DNA of 64,000 bases from NCBI RefSeq assembly GCF_000312105.1, contig NZ_HE978636.1:1075141-1139140 (forward strand). Direction: 5' to 3'. Every line of letters begins with the position of its first letter. Position 1 is the first letter of the stretch. This document shows positions 8,435 to 16,431 of the stretch, piece after piece. The translations under genes and the position numbers were made by a program. Source of the stretch: Aeromicrobium massiliense JC14 (GTDB taxonomy: Bacteria > Actinomycetota > Actinomycetes > Propionibacteriales > Nocardioidaceae). The notes below the pieces were generated by a model. It was not told the origin of the DNA and ran no database searches. It was given only the letters and a program-made list of their open reading frames with translations.

Positions 8435-8465
8435 CGAAGCCCTCGTCCCCAGGACGAGGGCTTCG
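8435..8465 (+). terminator. Terminator-like hairpin after tRNA-Thr
   Basis: A perfect 14-bp stem (arm CGAAGCCCTCGTCC) closes a 3-nt CCA loop and is followed by TCGTCGTT. It is repeated exactly at 8663-8693. This is a likely intrinsic terminator, with a weak T-run. Confidence 0.7.
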
Positions 8466-8475
8466 TCGTTCGTGC

Positions 8476-8544
8476 GACTGAGTCGGAGAGCGGTCCCACT
8501 CCGTCATGAGAAGGTCGTCGGTTCGATTCCGACAGGCGGCTCCA
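8476..8544 (+). pseudogene. tRNA-Thr 3' fragment, copy 1
   Basis: Bases 8506-8544 (39 nt) are identical to the real tRNA from the 3' anticodon stem through the CCA (8394-8432), so the T arm is intact. The upstream part is tRNA-like but degraded: the D stem is lost, the anticodon arm has a mismatch and an 8-nt loop, and no strand can pair with the 3' acceptor AGGCGGC. The whole 69-nt block is repeated without change at 8592-8660. It cannot fold into a full cloverleaf. It could be a remnant of tandem duplication or of attachment-site recombination at the tRNA 3' end. Confidence 0.75.
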
Positions 8545-8546
8545 CC

Positions 8547-8577
8547 CGAAGCCCCAGCCCTCGTGGCTGGGGCTTCG
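8547..8577 (+). terminator. Terminator-like hairpin after tRNA fragment 1
   Basis: A perfect 13-bp stem (arm CGAAGCCCCAGCC) closes a 5-nt CTCGT loop. It occupies the same place as the other two hairpins, but both arms differ in the upper stem, so pairing is kept despite sequence change. Confidence 0.65.
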
Positions 8578-8591
8578 TCGTGTCTGTAACT

Positions 8592-8660
8592 GACTGAGTC
8601 GGAGAGCGGTCCCACTCCGTCATGAGAAGGTCGTCGGTTCGATTCCGACAGGCGGCTCCA
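8592..8660 (+). pseudogene. tRNA-Thr 3' fragment, copy 2
   Basis: A 69-nt block identical to 8476-8544, at a 116-bp period, again ending in the tRNA T arm, acceptor 3' strand and CCA (8622-8660). It also lacks the 5' acceptor strand and a normal D arm. It is followed by a third hairpin identical to the one behind the real tRNA. Confidence 0.75.
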
Positions 8661-8662
8661 TC

Positions 8663-8693
8663 CGAAGCCCTCGTCCCCAGGACGAGGGCTTCG
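8663..8693 (+). terminator. Terminator-like hairpin after tRNA fragment 2
   Basis: Identical to 8435-8465: a 14-bp perfect stem with a CCA loop followed by TCGTCGTT. It ends the triplicated tRNA-end/hairpin unit. Confidence 0.65.
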
Positions 8694-8704
8694 TCGTTCC
8701 CGGT

Positions 8705-8723
8705 CCCTGAGCTTGTCGAAGGG
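8705..8723. repeat. CCCTGAGCTTGTCGAAGGG interspersed motif
   Basis: This 19-mer, with imperfect terminal symmetry (CCCT/AGGG-type ends), matches from memory a short element seen between genes in many high-GC bacteria. It lies in the 490-bp gene-free stretch between the tRNA and the arabinose operon. Apart from the tRNA fragments, hairpins and operators, I see no gene in that stretch. Confidence 0.4.
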
Positions 8724-8795
8724 GCGAGGCGGACCGGGCACCAGACCGGAGATCTCGTGGCGCCGTGCGGCCCCGCACGTGCGGAGATGCGGTCA

Positions 8796-8809
8796 CGTGA
8801 ACGCTCACA
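8796..8809. promoter_or_regulatory. LacI-type operator, distal site
   Basis: CGTGAACGCTCACA is an imperfect dyad with the central CG typical of LacI-family operators (core GTGAAC-GCTCAC, 10 of 12 positions symmetric). It lies 56 bp, centre to centre, upstream of a second site at 8852-8865. The probable ligand is the LacI regulator encoded at 13685-14734. Confidence 0.55.
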
Positions 8810-8837
8810 TTCGGAACGCCGATTTCCCGCAAAGGGG

Positions 8838-8865
8838 TTGACGACTCGTAATGTTAACGTTCACA
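8838..8865 (+). promoter_or_regulatory. Promoter region and proximal LacI-type operator of the arabinose operon
   Basis: A -35-like TTGACG at 8838-8843 is followed by TGTTAACGTTCACA (8852-8865). The latter is a 14-bp dyad, 12 of 14 positions symmetric, that overlaps the spacer and the place of the -10. No strong -10 stands out. A repressor bound here would block initiation. The relation to the in-operon LacI gene is inferred. Confidence 0.55.
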
Positions 8866-8929
8866 CTCGCTGGAACGTGACACCGGTCACAGTGGGCGGA
8901 GACCGCCCCTTCACCCCGAGGAGCACCCA

Positions 8930-9931
8930 GTGTTGAAGAAGACCTTGATCGCCCTCAGCGCGATCCCACTCACCGTGCTGTCGCTGACCGCGTGCGGCTC
9001 GGACTCGGACTCCGGCGACGGTGGCGGCTCGCAGGGCGGCGGCGCCATGACGATGGGCTTCGCCCAGGTCGGCGCCGAGAGCGGCTGGCGCACGGCCAAC
9101 ACCAAGTCGATCCAGGAGAGCGCCGAGACCGAGGACGTCGATCTCAAGTTCACCGACGCCCAGGGCAAGCAGGAGAACCAGATCCAGGCGATCCGCTCCT
9201 ACATCCAGCAGAAGGTCGACGTGATCGCGTTCAGCCCGGTCGTCGAGACCGGCTTCGACGCGGTCCTGCAGGAGGCGAAGGCGGCCAACATCCCGGTGAT
9301 CCTCACCGACCGCGCCGTCGACGTCGCCGACAAGTCCCTGTACAAGACGTTCCTCGGGTCCGACTTCGTCCTCGAGGGCGAGAAGGCCGGCGAGTGGCTG
9401 GTCGAGAACGCCAAGGACGCCGACGGCAACGGCGACGGCACCATCAACGTCGTCCAGCTCGAGGGCACCACCGGCGCCGCGCCGGCGATCGACCGCGCCG
9501 AGGGCTTCGCGAAGGCGATCGGCTCCGACGACACGATCAAGGTCACCGCGTCCCAGACCGGCGACTTCACCCGTGACGGCGGCAAGCAGGTGATGGAGTC
9601 CTTCCTGCAGTCCGACGACGGCATCGACGTCGTCTTCGCCCACAACGACGACATGGGCCTGGGCGCCATCGAGGCCATCGAGGCGGCCGGGCTCAAGCCG
9701 GGCGAGGACGTCAAGATCATCACGATCGACGCGGTCAAGGACGGCATGCAGGCCCTCGCCGACGGCAAGATCAACTTCATCGTCGAGTGCAACCCGCTGC
9801 TCGGCCCGCAGCTGATGGACCTGGCCCAGAAGGTGCTCGACGGCGAGGAGGTCCCCGACCGGGTCGTCACCGAGGAGACGACCTTCACCCAGGAGCAGGC
9901 GAAGGCCGCGCTCCCGGACCGCCAGTACTGA
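8930..9931 (+). CDS. Sugar ABC transporter substrate-binding lipoprotein (YtfQ/AraU-like)
   Basis: 333-aa periplasmic-binding-protein-type lipoprotein. The start is GTG 8930 with GAGGAG 6-11 nt upstream. A lipoprotein signal peptide ends in the lipobox LTAC (Cys23 would be lipidated), followed by a Ser/Asp/Gly linker. The mature part is a Peripla_BP_4 sugar-binding fold: GFAQVGAESGWRTANTKS, FTDAQGKQENQIQAIRSYI, VDVIAFSPVVETGFD, and FAHNDDMGLGAIEAIEAAG. This pattern is characteristic of the YtfQ/AraU branch (galactofuranose or arabinose importers). As first gene of an operon containing araBDA, its likely ligand is L-arabinose, perhaps the furanose form. Confidence 0.93.
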   Translation: MLKKTLIALSAIPLTVLSLTACGSDSDSGDGGGSQGGGAMTMGFAQVGAESGWRTANTKSIQESAETEDVDLKFTDAQGKQENQIQAIRSYIQQKVDVIAFSPVVETGFDAVLQEAKAANIPVILTDRAVDVADKSLYKTFLGSDFVLEGEKAGEWLVENAKDADGNGDGTINVVQLEGTTGAAPAIDRAEGFAKAIGSDDTIKVTASQTGDFTRDGGKQVMESFLQSDDGIDVVFAHNDDMGLGAIEAIEAAGLKPGEDVKIITIDAVKDGMQALADGKINFIVECNPLLGPQLMDLAQKVLDGEEVPDRVVTEETTFTQEQAKAALPDRQY

Positions 9932-9993
9932 TGAGCGGCACGTCCGGGCTCGTCGGCCGCACGTCCCCTCGTCCGAGGTGACGAGACCCGGAA

Positions 9994-10034
9994 GGCGCCG
10001 GGCCCGTCCGGACCACACGGCCGGGCCCGGCGCC
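9994..10034 (+). other. Intercistronic mRNA hairpin between binding protein and ATPase
   Basis: A perfect 13-bp GC stem (arm GGCGCCGGGCCCG) closes a 15-nt loop in the 136-bp gap after the binding-protein gene. A smaller 6-bp hairpin (CTCGTC/GACGAG) precedes it at 9968-9985. Such hairpins commonly stabilise or partly terminate transcripts so that the binding protein exceeds the membrane components. That role here is inferred. Confidence 0.65.
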
Positions 10035-10067
10035 ACCCCTGCGAGGAACCACCCAGAGAGGAACGCG

Positions 10068-11639
10068 ATGACGCAGCTGACGCGGTCGGAGTCCGTGGCC
10101 CCACCCGGGACGGATCGACAGCCCGTCATCGAGATGCGCGACATCTCGATCACCTTCGGGGCGGTGACGGCGCTCGACCAGGTGTCCGTCCGGCTCTTCC
10201 CCGGCGAGGTGCACGCGCTGATGGGCGAGAACGGCGCCGGCAAGTCCACCTTGATCAAGGCGCTCACCGGCGTCTACTCGGTGGACGCCGGGACGGTGCT
10301 CGTCGATGGCGAGCAGCACGAGTTCCACTCGCCGGCCGCGTCCCAGGCCGCCGGCATCAGCACGGTCTACCAGGAGGTCAACCTGGTGCCGAACCTGACC
10401 GTCGCCGAGAACATGATGCTCGGTCGCGAGCCCCGCCGGTTCGGCGCGATCAACGTGCGGGCGATGAACCGCAGCGCCCGCCGCACGCTGCTCGAGCTCG
10501 GCCTGGACATCGATCCCGGCTCGGTGCTGGAGGAGCACCCGATCGCGGTGCAGCAGCTGGTCGCGATCGCGCGCGCCGTCGACGTGCAGGCCAAGGTGCT
10601 CATCCTCGACGAGCCCACCTCCAGCCTCGACGCCGACGAGGTCGAGAAGCTGTTCACGGTCATGCGTCACCTGCGCGACGAGGGCGTGGCGATCGTCTTC
10701 GTCTCGCACTTCCTGGACCAGGTCTACGAGATCGCCGACCGCATGACGATCCTGCGCAACGGCCGCATGGTCGAGGAGCGGATGGTCGCCGAGACGTCCC
10801 GGCTGGAGCTGGTGCGGCTCATGATCGGCCGTGAGCTGGAGACGCTGGACCGGCTCGACCGCGCACCACGGACCGAGGCCGAGACCGGAGCCCCCGTGCT
10901 CACGGCGGTCGGGCTGGGCCGCAAGAACACGCTGCAGGCCACCGACCTGGAGCTGTTCGAGGGCGAGGTGGTCGGTGTCGCCGGACTGCTCGGCTCGGGG
11001 CGCACCGAGCTGGCCCGGCTGCTGTTCGGCGCCGACCACGCCGACACCGGCGAGGTCGCGGTCAGGTCCGAGAAGCGGCGCCTGCGCAGCCCGCGGCACG
11101 CCATCGACCGCAAGATCGCGTTCTCCAGCGAGAACCGCAAGTCCGAGGGCGTGGTCGGCGACCTCACGGTGGCCGACAACATGCTGCTGGCCCTGCAGGC
11201 CTCCCGCGGCTGGTTGCGGCCGCTGCCGCAGGCGACCCGCACCCGGCTGGTGCAGGAGTACATGGCGGCGCTGGACATCCGTCCGGCCGACCCGACGGCG
11301 CTGATGCGGAACCTGTCGGGCGGCAACCAGCAGAAGGTGCTGCTCGCCCGGTGGCTGATCACCCAGCCCGAGATCCTCATCCTGGACGAGCCGACGCGCG
11401 GCATCGACATCGGCGCGAAGGCGCAGATCCAGGCGAAGGTCGCCGAGCTTGCCGAGAAGGGGATGGCGGTCGTGTTCATCTCCGCCGAGCTGGAGGAGGT
11501 CCTGCGGCTCAGCGACCGGCTCGTGGTCATGCGCGACCGCCGCAAGATCGACGAGCGGCCCAACGACGACGTCAGCGTCCGCGACGTCCTGGAGATCATC
11601 GCGGGCGAGGCCCGTGCGGAGGGGGAGACCGATGCCTGA
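10068..11639 (+). CDS. Sugar ABC transporter ATP-binding protein, duplicated ATPase (YtfR/AraV-like)
   Basis: 523-aa protein with two fused ABC ATPase domains, as in RbsA/MglA/YtfR. Domain 1 has Walker A GENGAGKSTLIKAL, a Q-loop near YQEVNLVPNL and Walker B VLILDEPTSSLD. Its signature is the degenerate HPIAVQQLVAIARA. Domain 2 has the degenerate P-loop GLLGSGRTELARLL, a clear signature NLSGGNQQKVLLARWL, and ILILDEPTRGIDIG. This asymmetric arrangement is usual for the carbohydrate uptake CUT2 class. ATG 10068 has AGAGAGGA 7 nt upstream. The 3' end overlaps the first permease gene by 8 nt. Confidence 0.95.
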   Translation: MTQLTRSESVAPPGTDRQPVIEMRDISITFGAVTALDQVSVRLFPGEVHALMGENGAGKSTLIKALTGVYSVDAGTVLVDGEQHEFHSPAASQAAGISTVYQEVNLVPNLTVAENMMLGREPRRFGAINVRAMNRSARRTLLELGLDIDPGSVLEEHPIAVQQLVAIARAVDVQAKVLILDEPTSSLDADEVEKLFTVMRHLRDEGVAIVFVSHFLDQVYEIADRMTILRNGRMVEERMVAETSRLELVRLMIGRELETLDRLDRAPRTEAETGAPVLTAVGLGRKNTLQATDLELFEGEVVGVAGLLGSGRTELARLLFGADHADTGEVAVRSEKRRLRSPRHAIDRKIAFSSENRKSEGVVGDLTVADNMLLALQASRGWLRPLPQATRTRLVQEYMAALDIRPADPTALMRNLSGGNQQKVLLARWLITQPEILILDEPTRGIDIGAKAQIQAKVAELAEKGMAVVFISAELEEVLRLSDRLVVMRDRRKIDERPNDDVSVRDVLEIIAGEARAEGETDA

Positions 11640-12693
11640 GTCCGCGACGCTCGTCCGGCGCGCGCTGCAGCACCCGCTCGTGTGGCCGGTGCTGGCGCTG
11701 GCCGTGCTGGTGCTGGTCAACGTCCTGGCCAAGCCGACGTTCCTCAACGTGCGGATGCAGGACGGCCACCTCTACGGCAACGTCATCGACATCCTGCGCA
11801 ACAGCGCGCCGATCATGCTCGTCGCGCTCGGCATGACCCTGGTCATCGCCACCCGGGGCATCGACCTGTCGGTGGGGGCCATCGCGGCGATCGCGGCGGC
11901 CATCGCCTGCACGCGCATCGTCGGCGCCGGTGACGAGGGCGCCCTGGTCACCGCCGTCGCGGCGACGACGTACGCGCTCGTGGTGTGCCTGCTCCTCGGG
12001 GCGTGGAACGGCTTCCTGGTGTCGGTGCTGGGGATCCAGCCGATCATCGCGACGCTCATCCTCATGGTCGCCGGCCGCGGCATCTCGATGGCGATCACCG
12101 ACGGGCAGATCACCACGGTCAACAACCCGTGGTTCAGCGACCTCGCGTCCGGGTTCGTCCTGACGTTGCCGCTCGCCTTCCTGATCGCCGCCGGGATGAT
12201 GCTGCTCGCGGCCGCGCTGACCCGGCGCACGGCCCTGGGGATGCTGATCGAGGCCGTCGGGATCAACCCCGAGGCCAGCCGCCTGGCCGGCGTCCGCTCG
12301 CGGACGATCATCTGGACCGTCTACGCGTTCTCCGGTCTCTGCGCCGGCCTGGCCGGGCTGGTGATCGCCGCCAACACGAACTCGGTGAACGCCAACAGCC
12401 TCGGCCTGTGGATCGAGCTGGACGCCATCCTCGCCGTCGTCATCGGGGGCACGTCGCTCATGGGCGGCCGCTTCTCGCTCGCCGGGACGTTCGTCGGGGC
12501 GCTGTTCATCGCCACCCTGGCCCGCACGATCCCCAACATCGGCATCCCGTCCGAGGTCAACTACCTGTTCAAGGCGATCGTGGTCATCGCGGTGTGCCTG
12601 CTCCAGTCGCCGAAGGCGCGCGCGATGCTGCGCCCGCACCGTCGCGCCGCCGCTCCCCGCCCCACCACCGCGAAGGCAGGTACCCCCGCATGA
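11632..12693 (+). CDS. Sugar ABC transporter permease 1 (YtfT/AraW-like)
   Basis: 353-aa CUT2 permease with about 8-10 membrane segments. The family-defining loop is LVIATRGIDLSVGAIAAIAA (~70-89), followed by NGFLVSVLGIQPIIATL and, near the C-terminus, LDAILAVVIGGTSLMGGRFS. It pairs with the next gene as a heterodimeric channel, as YtfT pairs with YjfF. The ATG at 11632 overlaps the ATPase gene by 8 nt, implying translational coupling. The C-terminal tail is short and basic. Confidence 0.94.
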   Translation: MPESATLVRRALQHPLVWPVLALAVLVLVNVLAKPTFLNVRMQDGHLYGNVIDILRNSAPIMLVALGMTLVIATRGIDLSVGAIAAIAAAIACTRIVGAGDEGALVTAVAATTYALVVCLLLGAWNGFLVSVLGIQPIIATLILMVAGRGISMAITDGQITTVNNPWFSDLASGFVLTLPLAFLIAAGMMLLAAALTRRTALGMLIEAVGINPEASRLAGVRSRTIIWTVYAFSGLCAGLAGLVIAANTNSVNANSLGLWIELDAILAVVIGGTSLMGGRFSLAGTFVGALFIATLARTIPNIGIPSEVNYLFKAIVVIAVCLLQSPKARAMLRPHRRAAAPRPTTAKAGTPA

Positions 12694-13688
12694 GCGCCGT
12701 CACCGTCCCCCCGTCGACCTGGGACCGGGTCCGCGGGTACGCGCCGCCACCGCGCTACCTGCCCATCGTCGCCACCTTCGCGCTGTTCCTGGGCCTGTAC
12801 GGCCTGGGCGGCATCCGGTACGAGGGGCTGAGCGACCCGCAGGTGCTGCTGAGCCTGCTGCTGGACAACGCGTTCCTCATCGTGCTGGCCGTCGGGATGA
12901 CGTTCGTCATCCTCACGGGGGGCATCGACCTCTCGGTCGGGTCGGTGGTCGCGCTGTCGACGATGATCGCGGCCCGGACGCTGCAGATGGGCTGGTCGCC
13001 GTACCTGGCGATCGCCGCCGTCCTGGTCACCGGCACCCTGCTCGGCCTGCTGATGGGCGTGCTGGTCCACTACTTCGACATCCAGCCGTTCATCGCCACG
13101 CTGGCCGGGCTGTTCCTGGCCCGCGGCCTGACCTACCTGATCAGCGTCGAGTCGATCTCGATCACCGACACGACGTTCACCTCGCTCGCGTTCAAGACCG
13201 TGTACATCGGCGAGTACTACCTGCGCTGGACCGCCATCGTGGCGCTGTTGACCGTCGCGGTCGCCGCCTTCGTGCTGGCCCGCACGCGCTTCGGGCGCAC
13301 GGTCTACGCCATCGGCGGCAACGAGAGCAGCGCGATGCTGATGGGCCTGCGGGTCGCCGCGACCAAGGTGGGCGTGTACGTCATCAGCGGCTTCTGCGCC
13401 TCGCTCGCCGGCCTGCTGTTCTCGCTGTACATCCTGTCGGGCAACAGCCTGCACGCCGTCGGCATGGAGCTCGACGCCATCGCGGCGGTGGTCATCGGCG
13501 GCACGCTGCTGACCGGCGGACGCGGCTACGTCCTCGGCTCGCTGCTCGGGGTCCTGGTGCTGGGGATGATCAAGACGCTCATCTCCTTCGACGGCACGCT
13601 GAGCTCGTACTGGATGCGCATCATCACCGGCCTGCTACTGCTGGCCTTCGTCATCGTCCAGCGGTTCGCGACCAGGCGGCAGCGGTGA
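12690..13688 (+). CDS. Sugar ABC transporter permease 2 (YjfF/AraZ-like)
   Basis: 332-aa CUT2 permease. The signature loop is FVILTGGIDLSVGSVVALST (~70-89), with DIQPFIATLAGLFLARGL and the distal LDAIAAVVIGGTLLTGGRG. It begins with a 4-nt ATGA overlap with permease 1 and ends with a GTGA overlap with the LacI gene. Two different permeases in one operon place the transporter in the YtfQRT-YjfF/AraUVWZ class rather than the ribose (one permease) class. Confidence 0.94.
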   Translation: MSAVTVPPSTWDRVRGYAPPPRYLPIVATFALFLGLYGLGGIRYEGLSDPQVLLSLLLDNAFLIVLAVGMTFVILTGGIDLSVGSVVALSTMIAARTLQMGWSPYLAIAAVLVTGTLLGLLMGVLVHYFDIQPFIATLAGLFLARGLTYLISVESISITDTTFTSLAFKTVYIGEYYLRWTAIVALLTVAVAAFVLARTRFGRTVYAIGGNESSAMLMGLRVAATKVGVYVISGFCASLAGLLFSLYILSGNSLHAVGMELDAIAAVVIGGTLLTGGRGYVLGSLLGVLVLGMIKTLISFDGTLSSYWMRIITGLLLLAFVIVQRFATRRQR

Positions 13689-14734
13689 GCCGGGCCACGC
13701 CGCCGCCGTCGGCGCCGCGCAGCCCGGTCATGGCCGACGTCGCCCGTCTCGCCGGCGTCTCCCACCAGACGGTGTCGCGGGTCATCAACGGCCAGGACAA
13801 CCTGCGTCCGGCGACCCGGCAGAAGGTCGAGGAGGCCATCCGCCAGCTGGGCTACCGGCCCAACTCGGCCGCACGGGCCCTGGTGACGCGACGGTCGGCC
13901 ACCATCGGCGTGATCGGCTCCAAGAGCGGCTTCTGGGGACCCTCGACCGTGCACCGGACGATCCAGGCGGCCGGGCGGGAGGCGGGCTACTTCGTCAGCT
14001 CGGCCAACCTGCAGAGCCTCACGCGCGACGAGCTCGTCGACGCCATCGACCACCTGCGCGACCAGAGCGTCGAGGGCATCGTGCTGATCTCCGCGACCGA
14101 CGAGGCGCTCGAGGTGGCGCGGGCCCAGGAGCACCTCGGCGTCCCCGTCGTGGTGGTGGAGGGCGAGCCGGCCAAGACCCGCTGGACGGTCGGCGTCGAC
14201 CAGGTGGCCGGCGCCGAGCTGGCCACACGCCACCTGCTCGAGCTCGGCCACACGCGCATCGTCCACCTGGCCGGCCCGCCGGACTGGACCGAGGCGCGCG
14301 GTCGCCAGCTCGGCTGGCAGAACGCCATGACGGCGGCCGGGCTGGAGCCCACCGAACCCGTCGTCGGCGACTGGTCCGCGGCGAGCGGGTTCGAGGCGGG
14401 ACGCTCGATCGCCGCCCGCGACGAGGTCACCGCGGTGTTCTGCGCCAACGACCAGATGGCGCTCGGCCTCCTGCGCGCGCTCCACGAGGCCGGACGCTCC
14501 GTCGACGCGCCGGCGGGCGGCGTCAGCGTCGTCGGGTTCGACGACATCCCCGAGGCCGCGTACCTCATCCCGCCGCTCACCACGGTGCGCCAGGACTTCC
14601 AGTCCGTGGGCCGCCGGGCGATCGAGATCCTGCAGGCCGCGCTGGCGGACCAGCCGGCTCCGGAGAGGCTGATCAGCCCCGAGCTGGTCGTCCGCGTCAG
14701 CACCGCCCCCGTGGGAGAGGACCAGCGCTCATGA
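13685..14734 (+). CDS. LacI-family transcriptional regulator of the arabinose operon
   Basis: 349-aa regulator. The HTH MADVARLAGVSHQTVSRVIN (~16-35) is followed by the hinge-helix segment YRPNSAARALVTRRSATIGVI. The periplasmic-binding-like effector domain includes VGVDQVAGAELATRHLLELGH and the conserved C-terminal VVGFDDIPEAAYLIPPLTTV. It lies in the middle of the operon with 4-nt overlaps on both sides (GTG at 13685, stop at the ATGA of araB). Its likely targets are the dyads at 8796-8809 and 8852-8865, with L-arabinose or a derivative as inducer. In many Gram-positives arabinose control is by GntR-LacI hybrid AraR; this one is a plain LacI protein. Confidence 0.93.
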   Translation: MSRATPPPSAPRSPVMADVARLAGVSHQTVSRVINGQDNLRPATRQKVEEAIRQLGYRPNSAARALVTRRSATIGVIGSKSGFWGPSTVHRTIQAAGREAGYFVSSANLQSLTRDELVDAIDHLRDQSVEGIVLISATDEALEVARAQEHLGVPVVVVEGEPAKTRWTVGVDQVAGAELATRHLLELGHTRIVHLAGPPDWTEARGRQLGWQNAMTAAGLEPTEPVVGDWSAASGFEAGRSIAARDEVTAVFCANDQMALGLLRALHEAGRSVDAPAGGVSVVGFDDIPEAAYLIPPLTTVRQDFQSVGRRAIEILQAALADQPAPERLISPELVVRVSTAPVGEDQRS

Positions 14735-16431
14735 GCGACGACCGGGACGACCAGTACGTGGTGGGCGTCGACTTCGGCACCCTCTCCGGCCGGGCCGTGG
14801 TGGTGCGCGTGTCCGACGGCGCCGAGCTGGGCACGGGGGTGCACGCGTACCCGCACGCCGTGCTCGAGGACGTGCTCCCCGCGCACCTGGCGGGCGTCGA
14901 GCGTCCGCTCCCGCCCGAGTGGGCCCTGCAGGTGCCCGAGGACTACCGCGAGGTGCTGCGCGTGGCCGTTCCCGCGGCGGTGGCCGCGGCCGGGATCGAT
15001 CCGGCCCGCGTGGTCGGCATCGCCACGGACTTCACCGCCTGCACCATGGTTCCCACCCGCGCGGACGGCACCCCGCTCAACGAGGTCGACGGGCTCGCCG
15101 ACCGCCCGCACGCCTACGTGAAGCTCTGGAAGCACCACGCCGCGCAGCAGCAGGCCGACCGGATCAACGAGCTGGCACGGCAGCGCGAGGAGCCGTGGCT
15201 CGGGCGCTACGGGGGACTGATCTCCTCGGAGTGGGAGTTCGCCAAGGGCCTGCAGATGCTCGAGGAGGACCCCGCGGTCTACGACCGGATGGACCACTGG
15301 GTCGAGGCGGCCGACTGGATCGTCTGGCAGCTGTGCGGCACGTACGTCCGCAACGCGTGCACGGCCGGCTACAAGGGCATCCGCCAGGAGGGGCGGTACC
15401 CGGACCCGGAGTTCCTGGCGCAGCTGGCGCCCGGCTTCGACCGGTTCGTGGCCGACAAGGTCGAGCACCGCATCGGCGCGCTCGGCGACGTCGCCGGCAC
15501 GCTCACCGCGGAGGCGGCCCGCTGGACCGGTCTGCCCGAGGGCATCGCGGTCGCGGTCGGCAACGTGGACGCCCACGTCACAGCGCCCGCCGCCCAGGCG
15601 GTCGGACCCGGTCAGATGGTGGCGATCATGGGCACCTCGACCTGCCACGTCATGAGCGCGGAGGTCGTGCGCGAGGTGCCCGGCATGTGCGGCGTCGTCG
15701 ACGGCGGCATCGTCGCGGGCCTGTGGGGCTACGAGGCGGGCCAGAGCGGGGTGGGCGACATCTTCGGCTGGTTCACCCAGCACGCCGTCCCGCCGGCCTA
15801 CGTCGAGACGGCCGCCGCCGCGGGCGAGTCGGTCCACGAGCACCTCACCCGGCTGGCCGCGGCGCAGGAGGTCGGCGAGCACGGGCTCGTGGCGCTCGAC
15901 TGGCACTCGGGCAACCGGTCGGTGCTGGTCGACCACGAGCTCTCCGGGCTCGTGATGGGGCTGACCCTGGCGACCCGTGCCGAGGACGTCTACCGGGCGC
16001 TGCTGGAGGCGACCGCCTTCGGCACGCGGGTCATCGTGAACGCCTTCCGCGACAGCGGCGTCCCGGTCGAGGAGCTCATCATCGCCGGCGGGCTGGCGCG
16101 CAACGCGCTGCTCATGCAGATCTACGCGGACGTCACGCGGCTCCCGCTCTCGGTGATCGGCTCCGCGCAGGGGCCCGCGCTGGGCGCGGCCATCCACGCC
16201 GCCGTCGCCGCCGGCGCGTACCCCGACGTGCCCACCGCGGCCAAGCAGATGGGCCGCGTCCGCCGGCACGTGCACCTCCCGGACGAGCGCCGGTCGAGCG
16301 CCTACGACGCCCTGTTCGAGGAGTACCAGGCGCTGCACGACCACTTCGGCCGGGCCACCGGCTCGATGCGCCGGCTCAAGGGCATCCGTCGCGAGGCCGT
16401 GGCCCGCCGGCGCACGGCGCAGGCGCGGTGA
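14731..16431 (+). CDS. araB: L-ribulokinase
   Basis: 566-aa FGGY-family kinase that phosphorylates L-ribulose to L-ribulose 5-phosphate. The N-terminal phosphate-1 motif is VVGVDFGTLSGRAVVV. The conserved IATDFTACTMVPTRADGTPL and the long central region with YKGIRQEGRYP fit AraB. Nucleotide-binding segments include IMGTSTCHVM and the C-terminal IIAGGLARNALLMQIYADV followed by SAQGPALGAAIHAAV. Length equals that of E. coli AraB. ATG at 14731 overlaps the regulator stop by 4 nt. Confidence 0.96.
   Translation: MSDDRDDQYVVGVDFGTLSGRAVVVRVSDGAELGTGVHAYPHAVLEDVLPAHLAGVERPLPPEWALQVPEDYREVLRVAVPAAVAAAGIDPARVVGIATDFTACTMVPTRADGTPLNEVDGLADRPHAYVKLWKHHAAQQQADRINELARQREEPWLGRYGGLISSEWEFAKGLQMLEEDPAVYDRMDHWVEAADWIVWQLCGTYVRNACTAGYKGIRQEGRYPDPEFLAQLAPGFDRFVADKVEHRIGALGDVAGTLTAEAARWTGLPEGIAVAVGNVDAHVTAPAAQAVGPGQMVAIMGTSTCHVMSAEVVREVPGMCGVVDGGIVAGLWGYEAGQSGVGDIFGWFTQHAVPPAYVETAAAAGESVHEHLTRLAAAQEVGEHGLVALDWHSGNRSVLVDHELSGLVMGLTLATRAEDVYRALLEATAFGTRVIVNAFRDSGVPVEELIIAGGLARNALLMQIYADVTRLPLSVIGSAQGPALGAAIHAAVAAGAYPDVPTAAKQMGRVRRHVHLPDERRSSAYDALFEEYQALHDHFGRATGSMRRLKGIRREAVARRRTAQAR

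Noticed and set aside
8476-8660. Two further functional tRNA genes
   Set aside because: The copies lack a 5' acceptor strand and an intact D arm, so no cloverleaf can form.
8433-8693. CRISPR array (three repeat-like units)
   Set aside because: The units are tRNA 3' ends plus terminator hairpins at 116-bp period, with no unique spacers and no cas genes.
8705-8723. Origin or insertion-sequence end at the CCCTGAGCTTGTCGAAGGG motif
   Set aside because: It is a single short motif without a transposase or flanking duplications. It is listed only as an interspersed element.
8385-8741. Minus-strand frame encoding repeated SRLSESNRRPSH-type peptides
   Set aside because: It is the antisense of the tRNA-Thr and its fragments. 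Such ESNRRPS peptides are a known annotation artefact of tRNA loci.
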